NCBI RefSeq assembly: GCF_026914185.1 | Contig: NC_070568.1 | Coordinates: forward strand, 5,166,001 to 5,230,000 | DNA: 64,000 nucleotides | Direction of reading: 5' to 3' | Source: Puccinia triticina | Lineage: Eukaryota > Basidiomycota > Pucciniomycetes > Pucciniales > Pucciniaceae | Shown here: positions 55,580 to 64,000 of the stretch, piece after piece | Numbering within the stretch: position 1 is the stretch's first letter | How the letters are laid out: each line of letters begins with the position of its first letter | The notes under the pieces: generated by a model | Told to the model about the DNA's origin: nothing | The model's input: the letters and a program-made list of their open reading frames with translations, nothing else | The model's database searches: none | Translations under genes and position numbers: made by a program

Positions 55580-56590
55580 ATTTTTGGAAAAAGTGATAGG
55601 ATCTGTAGAGTGCTTTGCGTAATATCAGTAGCGAGCTAGAAGATTAGTGGCACTGGTAAACGTGAAGAGAATGTGTGCACAAAGCAGGCTGTTGGAGAAT
55701 TTTTCGGGAGCGATAAGGTGGTAATTATATGGATATCCTCCGCACAAATAGGCTGTGGAGCCGCACCGCTGGGTTCTGGCGGTGCTGGCTGATACTTGAC
55801 GGCTCCTGAGTAGATCAAATCACCCCTGCATCATTCGGATAAGAAAATCCCGGCGGGCGAGCTTGGTCATTGGGGGCAAAGGTCAATGTCTCCGGTTATC
55901 TCAGACGGTTAAGCAGGTATCCTACCTGTATGGAAACCCTCGTAATCATTGGAGGGGCATCTCGACTTTTTGAACTAGCATGTTATCATGGTTTCCTGGA
56001 AGTCGCGAAACATGCAAGCAGAATATACTTGCCAATTTCTGAGTTCTTGGGTCTAACAGTTCTTAATGCAATCCCGTCTTCAAGTATGAAACACAAACAC
56101 TAAGATCAATTAAACATAGGGGACAGCATTCACGAGAAGCATATAAACCTTGATATGCGCTTGAACAGATAGAGGCACATTTTTTTTTTCAACGGAATGA
56201 GTCTGGATGGAGAAAAGATCAAGCAATCTTTACCATATCTCGCGCCAGGCATACAGTGCATTCTGAACCTGCGGATAATCACCTTTGCAGATACGCACGC
56301 AAAATTTGCCAATATGGCACAAGCACATGTTTACTGCTTGCCTGCCGAGGCAGAGTCTTATCCCTCAAACGTTTCGTCCCATGCATACCAAGTTCTCTTT
56401 TTCGGGCTTACTGTGGAGACAAGACCAGCCGTTTACAGCAAATAGCAACGGTATCTATGATTCAAACGGGCAGCGGAAGGCGAACCTGAATGTAGCCTAA
56501 ACAAAGATCACCAATTTAATTTGGTTGTGGATTTGCAACAACAGCAAAAAAAAAGTGCAACGAAAAAAAAGCAACCGACATGCCGAGTAG
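55580..56590. other. No gene recognised
   Basis: Short frames on both strands without motifs. The first 250 bp are the probable upstream region of the 55142-55579 gene. Confidence 0.4.
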
Positions 56591-56599
56591 CCTCCCCGG

Positions 56600-57250
56600 G
56601 AAGCGGGTGCTTTAACTGCTGGAACGGACCAGTCATCGAGGCTCAATCACCGGAACAACTTGGCCATCGAGGGGACTTGTGTGTTACCCCTCCCCGTAGC
56701 CGGTTGTACCGCTCGGCGCTCATCTACTTATGTGTCAGCATGTATCGGCGATCACGCTTGATGGCCGGGTAGCTGGTCCGTACCGGTCATCAAGGCTGAA
56801 GAACTCTTGATGCCGGGTGTGTATAATCTACTTTCTCATACATCCGGCCATCGAAAGGAGTGCGAAATGTCCTTTCAATGGCCGGTGCTTGTACAGGTCA
56901 TCGAGAGCAACACACTATTCGATAGCCGGCCATCAAGAGGGGGTACACACTCCCATCGATGGCCCGTCTATTCCGGTCATTGAGGGGAGTGTGAACCTTG
57001 TCTTGATCATTGTCAGGTACACACTCCCTTCGCAACCTGCCATCCGGCCTTCAAGAACAACTCACCAACCAAGCCGTCGATGGCCGACCCCGACCGGTCA
57101 TTGAGAAGGGATCAAACTACTCCCCTCAATGGACATTTTTTTCCGGCCATTCTGGTCCGTTCCAGTATGACCAATACCCGCGCCGGCGATTGGTATCGGT
57201 CATACTGGATGAGATCCGCCCGCGGCTGGGTGGGAGGATACGTACTTGAC
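56600..57250. repeat. Diverged GGCCATTGAGAGGAGTG-type array
   Basis: Units such as CCGGTCATCGAG, CGGCCATCGAAAGGAGTG and CCTTTCAATGGCCGG repeat in both orientations. They resemble the minisatellite inside the CACT element at 26225 but are much more degenerate. No TIR was found around this copy. Confidence 0.6.
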
Positions 57251-57299
57251 CATTTTTTTTGTGTGTACATAACCATGGTGATTCTACCAAAGCAGAATT

Positions 57300-58060
57300 G
57301 CTTAGGCTAGATTCATCTCCCCCAGCGGAAGCAGTGAGTTACTAATTGTCCTCCGCGCAGCAGATGAAGCATGCCGCAGTTGCGCTTAACCAGAGATATT
57401 TGTTGGCCCGGTATTGTGAGGTTCATGCCTTCAATTGATGCAATGCCCTCCCTGTATGATGGAGTACATAATGCGCCGAAGCAAGGTCTCGGCAGGTGTT
57501 GCGAGTATCAGCGGGCCGCTTTAACACGACTGCCATGGTGCCAGTTCAAAGCATACCTTAAGCATATGGTCGGTGCTAAGATTCGCCCGGAAGCTTTGGA
57601 GAAACACGCGTTTCTCTTCGGGATTTACCCCGATTTTCTAGCAAGCTTTCAAAAAACGTTTCCTGCTTGTTGGACTCTACCGGGAGACTCCATGAATAGC
57701 TCCTGGAGGATCGATTCGAAGGGTGGTTGTCTGTCCACATGTCTGATTGATAAGTATCACTGTAAAGGCTCGACTTGGCGTTCATCGAACCAATCAACAT
57801 TGAGGTGAACCATTGGATACCCCAAAACCTAGTTTAGTCTGGAGTGTCTAACCCCCACTCCACGTTTTTTAGGGAGAAGCCCAGCACTCCTGCCATCATC
57901 TTTAGTTCCCAAATGATCACACACTCCCAAAATATTCTGTGCCTACCAAACTGCGGAGTGAAATGCCACCCGCACCAAAGGTTTTGGAGTGCACAGGTTT
58001 TTACTTCACAAGTATTGGAGTGGATTGTCGGCAAGTGACCCCAAGTTTTATACATAATAG
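57300..58060. other. Unassigned; overlapping frames and GGAGTG boxes
   Basis: A 145-codon plus-strand frame (57371-57808) overlaps a minus-strand frame and has no motif that I recognise. From 57840 to 58025 there are GGAGTG/CACTCC boxes like those at 25390-25680, suggesting a decayed repeat. I do not call a gene. Confidence 0.3.
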
Positions 58061-58296
58061 CTGGATTGTGTATATCTGAATGCTTTGGTTTGGAAGCTAC
58101 AAAATACATCTTTCATTGTTGTTGAAAATTTTGTCCTTGCATGTACCGTTTTGAGCAAAGTGGACATGTGCTTGAAGCACAAATGTCACGCAGATCTTCC
58201 GGTCCTTTTTACTTCGGTATTTTGACAATTCAAACAGGTTAATTATATTATTGCTGATTTTATCCACAGAAAAAAGGAACAAGCTTCCATCATTTT

Positions 58297-59564
58297 TTAC
58301 AGGATTCCCCAATGATCTTCCACTGCACAACAAAACTAGTAAGACACACAAACAAATAGAAAATTGATGTTGAGTGCACAATTTTCTGTGACCAAATGTA
58401 ATTGAAATAGAAAGTTAAAATTCTCACTTTTCCGCAAGCCACTGAAGCTGATAGACTGTATTGACTGATCGCAATTTTCTCATCCACTAGATGATCAGCA
58501 AAGTCATCCTTTTGAAGCGAGAGATAAACATCAACCTCAGCCGTGGGTGCGGTATTGGTGATAGAAAAAGAGAAATAGTGACGAACAGCGCCATGAGCCA
58601 TTGCACCAACAAAAACAACCAAGTGTTTCTCTGATGGGATGGTGGTGATGTATTCAGACAATTTGACTGGAGGCGCGTCGAACGATAAAGTGATCTTGTG
58701 CGAATTCAGTGGCAGATGATCCGAGATTGGATTCTAAGAGTGTTAAATGTGCTTTTCAGTCATCTTTGGTCTAATCTGAGCAGTTAAAACAGACGATTAG
58801 ACTTTACTTTGATAACTTTCAGCAACTTTTCTTTACCGGTGGTAGATTTAATCGATAGTTGGTGAAGCAATTGAACTGCGATGTAGATAACCACCCAGAA
58901 AATAGAAAAACTTTAGTCAGTCGTTAGTTCAGTAAGGAATAGATGGTTAAAATAATTTTTACCCATCAGGCCGCTAAACCGTTTGAAAGTTCTGGGAATT
59001 CTGACCGTAGGATGAATTTCGATCAGTACTCCAGCGGCAGTCTGGATATAAACTTGAAGTCTTCCAGCTCTATTTACGGGTGAATCAAGTAACGTAAGCA
59101 GACACTAGATTAAAATTGATGATAAGCGTCAATTCACAGTGTACAAGCGAGAGAGAGAGGGAGAGATGGGAGCTGACCTGGTGGGTGATATCGGGACGAG
59201 TAGCAGCGATATCTTTTCCCATTTTGGCAAGAATAGATTGATGGTCATCGCAATTGAGGAGGGTATATTTAAGTTGTTTAGCAGATTTCTTATTGCCATG
59301 GGCCGAGTTCGAGCCCGAAGATTGTTTGACAGTTTGGGCGTAATTTTCGAGACAAGCCTGGCTGAGGACGACGATCAGTTTGGGTGCCGAAGCGGAATCC
59401 TTGGGATTACTAGTTGAGGGAGCGACAGGTAGCATGAGTGGATTAGATAGCGAGCTCGGTAGCTGTTGTGCGCTTGCTTGAGCTTCCTGGGCCCCATCGT
59501 CTGCCTTCTGCTTCTTCGGTTCTCGTTTACGTTTGCCGTTGGGCTTGGTTTGGGTGTTGTCCAT
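58297..59564 (-). CDS. EMG1: EMG1/Nep1 rRNA N1-pseudouridine methyltransferase, 287 aa
   Basis: This nucleolar SPOUT methyltransferase modifies 18S rRNA and is needed for small-subunit assembly. Exons (minus): 59564-59178, 59104-58963, 58875-58808, 58733-58587, 58508-58428 and 58335-58297. Landmarks are [78 protein letters not shown] and [15 protein letters not shown]. They agree with the family from N- to C-terminus. The N-terminus is lysine-rich and low complexity. The start is the ATG at 59564; the frame is also open upstream to 59726. The intron 58586-58509 is 78 nt with no stop, so retention would add 26 residues. The gene is divergent from DCTN6. Confidence 0.93.
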
Positions 59565-59914
59565 GCTGCTTAGTATGGAATTCAGATAGTCGGTCTCCGG
59601 GGTTAAGATGAAGTTGACGAGGTTCTCCTTGTGGCGGTTGGCAGGATGGAAGACAAAAACATCTCGGGGGCACATTGTATTTTGCATATTCATCCAAATG
59701 CATTTCGGAGACCGCGGCCCCGCCACCCGCGGGTGTGGACCGGGAGCTGGATCCGACCCGACGTATCAGGCGGCCGTTCAGCCTCCACCTATCAGGACAG
59801 GCACAATCGGAACCACTACCGGTACACCACGGACGGTTGTATATGTGATAAAGAAAAGAAGAGAAATGCCGTAAGTGAGATACAAGTTCAATTTCTTTTC
59901 TCCTTACTTCTATC
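59565..59914. promoter_or_regulatory. Divergent promoter region between EMG1 and DCTN6
   Basis: 350 bp separate the two chosen start codons, so both genes probably share this regulatory region. I see no TATA box; that is common in housekeeping genes. The frame upstream of the EMG1 ATG occupies part of it. Confidence 0.5.
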
Positions 59915-61034
59915 ATGTCCTCAAAAACAAAGAACATTATTTTTTCTGACGGTGTCGGTTTTTTTCTTTTTCTTTTTCACCTTGTGTATCATCTATGGGT
60001 AGGAAGATCGAGAATATCTTCAATTTTCATCCTACAGTTCAGTGCCAAATGCACCTTTCAATTCAACATAATTTTAATCAAAAACCTAGATCAATTGCTG
60101 ATGGTAAAACAAGTAAAAAAATATTGATCAATTGATTGTGTAGGCGATCGTAGCCCAGGATGTAGATCTAGTGGGAGAAGTAACGATAGGAGCACGTAAG
60201 ATCAAAACCCGATCCCACAACCCCTGCTCCAGCACCCACCTTCGCTTTCTTCAATCAATTTGATTTGATTATTCCTCACTCGGAAAAGCGTTGCCTATTT
60301 TTAACTGAAAAAAACGTGTGCGCACATGTGTGTGTTTTTAGATTGTATAATCCATCCATCGTGTACGATCGTTGCTCTGGGTCCGATCATCTTTGGACCA
60401 GGATGTATCGTAGAAGAACAGTCGGTGATCTGTAATCGGTCCGTCTTCCATTTCCATTTCGATGATATTTCTTTGCAAGAAAACCTGCAGTCCGACCGAC
60501 GAAATAAGACCAAAAGGCGATAACTGAGACCAATGTTACGTTTGTATGTGTAGGAGAAAGACGACGATGAAAATTGGCGCGAACAATATATTTTCAGTGG
60601 GAAGCAGAGTCGAGGCGGTTTCGATAGGAAACAGGAATGTGTTTGAGGGGAAGAGCCGAGTGAGTGGAGAAGTGATGATTGGGAACGACAGTGTGATCGG
60701 GGCAGGAACTGTAGTAGTAAGCGAGCCGAGTCTTTCAACTTTCGAGGCCCTCGATCGTCCTCCTCTTGAATTATCATCACCCGAGGATCCCTCGCCGGAA
60801 ACGACTCGAGAAAAGCTCGAGATCCGGACACTCCCTGACTTTTCAGTCATCTTTGGCGAGCGCTCTCAGTTGTCATCTTGGTCTGGTGAAGGCAAAGGAC
60901 AGGCTATGGCTCTCCACGCTAAACATCTCCTCTACCTCGCCGAAACTTTACCGAAATTCCATAGGATCAGAGTCGTTGGTTCTTCTTCTGCGAAGACCGC
61001 CACTAAAGATCCTTCAACATCCAAAAAGGATTAG
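59915..61034 (+). CDS. DCTN6: Dynactin subunit 6 (p27), 222 aa
   Basis: It is a subunit of the dynactin pointed-end complex, which links dynein to cargo. Exons: 59915-59953, 60144-60195, 60342-60438 and 60554-61034. The protein is a left-handed parallel beta helix of hexapeptide repeats: AIVAQDVDLVGEVTIGA, CTIVALGPIIFGPGCIVEEQ, MKIGANNIFSVGSRVEAVSI, GEVMIGNDSVIGAGTVV. A C-terminal helix follows (AKHLLYLAETLPKFHRI). This matches the family order. Exon 1 (MSSKTKNIIFSDG) uses a weak GTCGGT donor and is the least certain part. Exon 3 has a GTCCGT donor. A charged insert (about residues 140-170) makes it slightly longer than animal p27. Confidence 0.85.
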
Positions 61035-62016
61035 GAACGCCTCTCTCAAATCCCTGACAGTCGGATTCGAATCAATTGGAGATTCATCCGAACTTCCTCG
61101 CTGATGCCTTCAGTGGAAGGCGCAGACCATGTCTAAACTCTCTCTTGCTCACCTCTACTTTTAGGCTACGCTTTACCTTTCACTGTCTTCAATTATCTAT
61201 ACCCTTTCTTCTTCACTTCATCTCTTTGTGTTGAATATCCTTCTTTTCTTTTTTTGCGTGTTTGGATTCACTTTTATAGGGTGTTAGCACAGAGTGATGA
61301 GATGCATGGCTTCTTTATTAGTAGGACTATCCACTTCTTTATTTCCTTCCTGTATCACCAGTTTAACTCTTTGTGCCTATAATATTCGATTTCCCCTTTT
61401 CCTACGTCCAGTTCCTACCTGTCAACATGTCTCCCGCCCGGACATCCTCAATTGATCCCATGAATGAAGAGTTCTCAACATTTCCGGTGATCAAAATTTT
61501 ATGGGCTGTTCATGTGCGGACCCTGTCTGCATTCAGACCCAAACTTAACCAAGCCCGAAGGTGGGGGCGCGAAGCGCCTCCACCGGAGGGACTTTATGGC
61601 ATTGGTGATTTAGGACTGAGAGCAAAGGCCAAAAACGCCGATTTTGACAAATGTTCCCATAGCTCCTTCACCTCCGAGGATCCCAACAATGTTTTTGGAT
61701 CAGATGAAATATCAACATCTTGTCTAATTTTTGATGCATTATATCATCATAAGTCCTCCTGCCTCACACACAATGATCCATCAAGATGGTGGATGGCAAA
61801 AGCCAACCCGGAGATTGTTAAAACAGCATTTTTAGTGCATATCCATACACTTGCCTCAAGGAAAAAAAAAATGACCGGTATCCAGGACTCACTGCTCTGA
61901 CAGATCTGAGAATGTAAGAAAGCCGCAGGATGCGTGTGTGAACATGCATTTATGGCTATTCACTTCAAATCTTGAGGGAGCCAGTTGGAAAAACAGTGAT
62001 CAATTGTCTGTTCTAG
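61035..62016. other. DCTN6 3' flank and unassigned sequence
   Basis: A plus-strand frame at 61426-61900 includes a GGGGGCGCGAAGCGCCTCC hairpin repeat related to those near 18300-18600, and I reject it as a gene. Nothing else is supported. Confidence 0.4.
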
Positions 62017-62946
62017 CACTGCCAGCATATTTGGCTGGGATGAAGTCATTCCAGTTTAACTGGGATGCACTCACCCAATTTAAAATGGGTTGATCTTGAA
62101 AACCTTCAAAGAACTAAGAGTGTTTTATTCTGATCAGACTGTGTAACTAAAAGTATCTACAATGAATTTTATAGAAGAAAAACAGTATTAAGAATGAGGA
62201 AATATACCTAAGAGCAGGAATAGAGCTGCTCTCTACTAGATTAAGATAAAGTATAGGAAAGAGAAAATCCTGGTTTGGATTTGTTATGGTCTTTTAGACC
62301 TGAGATAATCCTCACTTGGCGTCAGCAAAACGGCAAAGCAGTTGCACAACATTGTCTGCTTCAAAGCACAGTTGCATCAGCTGCTGCCTTTGATTTGCGC
62401 TGAGCCTTATGACATGACACACTTACCAATAGGTGTTCCAACTCTTAGAGAGGTATTGGTGCGGACAGTCTGATTGTCTTTGACTATTTTGTCTAGGAAC
62501 ATACAAGATAGAGCGTTAGCATCTATCTGACCAACTTCTCTTAAGAACTCAGCCGCTTACCTTTAACACTGAATGAGATTCTTTTGAGCAGTGGTTTTTG
62601 GCCAGGATTTTCCACGTGCCTGATCTTGCTGGCAAGTGTTGGATCTTCTTAGATCAACAAGATGAATTCAGTTTCCCAACACCACTTCACAGACTTTGGA
62701 CTGCGGAAAAGGTTTGCATTTGCTTACCAGATTCCGCAGCTGAGGTAGCTCCCAACACCTTACTCAATTTATGAGTTCAACATTGCTTGCCTAGACTGGA
62801 ATTCTCACAGATCTTGACCAATGAAATATAAATCCAAGGTACCTTGGATTTATATTTCATCAGTTGAGATCAACCAAGTTGAAATTGGTTGATTTCATCC
62901 CAGTTTAACTGGGATAACCTTATCCCAGCTAATTCTGTTGGCAGTG
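62017..62946. mobile_element. CACT-end TIR element, 930 bp
   Basis: Ends CACTGCCAGCATATTTGGCT and, inverted, CACTGCCAACAGAATTAGCT remain alignable for about 90 bp (CAGTTTAACTGGGATG, CCAATTT). The flanks are TAG (62014-62016, 62947-62949). There is no transposase. The right arm contains a perfect palindrome. Confidence 0.85.
62821..62860. repeat. Perfect 40-bp palindrome
   Basis: The first half, ATGAAATATAAATCCAAGGT, is followed without spacer by its exact reverse complement. Weaker pairing extends about 7-11 bases further on each side. Confidence 0.95.
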
Positions 62947-62949
62947 TAG

Positions 62950-63380
62950 CCATGACAAGTTTTTTTGTGTTTACATCCCCTGTATCTCAAGTTTGGGAAG
63001 GAGAAAAATACACCAGAAGGTGGCTGGAGATAGCCACGCTTCTGATGAGTCTTAGTGAAAATACATGGGCTGATTACAAAAATATAACACCGTACAGGGA
63101 CCTTAGCACAAAAAGAAAAGGATTTGAGGCATAACTCTCAGGCCCAAATCACCTGTAAGGCGTAAGTCCCTCCCAAAGGGAGGCCAAAAGCTTCCCTTGG
63201 GAGGGACCTAGTTAATTTAGATTCAGACCCAGGTTAGGACCCTGGAAACCCCCTATAGATGTGGGTAATATAAATGTATGAATTTTTGACCAAAAACACA
63301 AAATGGTATGAATGGCCTTTTTGGCTGCAAACATACTAATCTCAGATGTATAGAAATTATACTGTGGAAGGGGGGTTAGT
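62950..63380. other. No gene; hairpin at 63155-63215
   Basis: It contains GTAAGTCCCTCCCAAAGGGA and TCCCTTGGGAGGGACCTAG, an imperfect hairpin of the same family as the CCTCC repeats near 18300-18600. Confidence 0.5.
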
Positions 63381-63388
63381 AACTAGAT

Positions 63389-63976
63389 ATGTATGAAAGT
63401 CTTGAGGATACCAACACAGATTTTTTTGGTACCACCCCACTCCTCAACACTTGGCCTCTGTTCATCTTGCAAGAACTCATCAGGGGTCTGGGGGTTTATT
63501 TTTTGTTTCAGAAAATGTGTATTGGAAAAATTCTATTGATTGATGGGCAAGTCTCAGGAAAACATTGCTGGCTTGTGTTGAGATTTCACCAGGAGACATA
63601 GATGCGATGGAGAGGGGGAGCAATCACAGAGGGGCTTGGATTGGACCAAGGAGCAGAAGATGTGGTTCAAGGGATAAAAGGCTCTGACTTGATGCGGTAT
63701 TTCAAATCAGACAAGCAGGAACATGTAGTCACAACTAGAGAGCCCCCTTGCAATACCAAAAGCAGGCCTAGGAGACAATTAAAACAAACAAGACATCTCA
63801 CAAGAGATGGAAGAAAAAAATACACATATGCTAACTATAAGCTCAACACATGGAAGGGGGTGTTGCCACTTGACCATAGAAAAGAGAGGACATTAAAACC
63901 AGTAATGAAAAATAATGAGTTAAAACAGGTTTTTGAGCATCACTTAGGGCCCAATTATAAACTAGTTTTGGAATAA
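63389..63976 (+). pseudogene. Unassigned frame with an in-frame TAG
   Basis: Two open segments in the same frame are separated only by TAG at 63599-63601 (HCWLVLRFHQET, stop, MRWRGGAITEGLGLDQ). The second is lysine/arginine-rich (LTRDGRKKYTYANYKLNT) and ends at 63976. I recognise no domain. It may be part of a transposon protein that starts upstream or was cut by the stop. Confidence 0.3.
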
Positions 63977-64000
63977 TTTTAGGATTGGTATCAAATAAGT

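Noticed and set aside
57371..57808. 145-codon frame downstream of the 56600 array
   Set aside because: Overlaps an equally plausible minus-strand frame, lies among decayed repeats, and shows no motif.
61426..61900. 175-codon plus-strand frame downstream of DCTN6
   Set aside because: It includes a CCTCC/GGAGG hairpin repeat found elsewhere in the window and has no recognisable domain.

Overview
The window looks like a repeat-dominated stretch of a basidiomycete nuclear genome, most likely a rust fungus (Pucciniales) or close relative. The evidence is a fungal GAPDH gene cut by eight short GT-AG introns, other protein genes with introns of about 45-100 nt, one or two small candidate secreted proteins, and a very high density of LTR retrotransposons and small terminal-inverted-repeat (TIR) elements. 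The rust assignment is inference; membership of the fungi is well supported by the GAPDH, EMG1 and DCTN6 genes.

Layout. 1-4701: 5' part of a decayed Ty1/copia element on the minus strand, whose LTR edge cuts into a host reading frame (4702-5270). 5.8-10.3 kb: a TA-flanked MITE, a three-exon hypothetical gene, a solo LTR carrying a nested hAT-like MITE, and a minus-strand hypothetical gene. 10.6-19.3 kb: LTR-like repeats, then a degenerate LTR of the Gypsy-1 family interrupted by a Tc1/mariner element and by a MITE. 19.3-20 kb: a small candidate secreted-protein gene. 20.1-28.7 kb: many MITEs, a copia remnant, minisatellite-bearing CACT-type elements, a tRNA-like sequence, and a solo LTR inside another LTR-like repeat. 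30.5-48.4 kb: a three-level nest. A chromodomain Ty3/gypsy element (Gypsy-2) is interrupted in gag by a TIR element, which is itself interrupted by a young, apparently intact Gypsy-1. 49-52 kb: LINE fragment, MITEs and GAPDH. 52.8-54.5 kb: GC-rich repeats around a prolyl-oligopeptidase fragment. 55-58 kb: a candidate secreted protein and decayed repeats. 58.3-61 kb: a divergent housekeeping pair, EMG1 (ribosome biogenesis) and DCTN6 (dynactin subunit). 61-64 kb: another CACT-type element and an unassigned broken frame.

The main points of interest are: (i) Gypsy-1, with nearly identical LTRs, a textbook in-frame U UUU UUA slippery site joining gag-protease to pol, coding DNA almost without CpG, and a CpG-rich spliced antisense frame between pol and the 3' LTR; (ii) target-site duplications (TSDs) that let the insertion order be read base by base; (iii) two families of small elements with 3-bp TSDs, several of which carry palindromic minisatellites. 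I found no CRISPR array, rRNA or plausible functional tRNA. Coordinates come from reading by eye; no alignment or database search was run.
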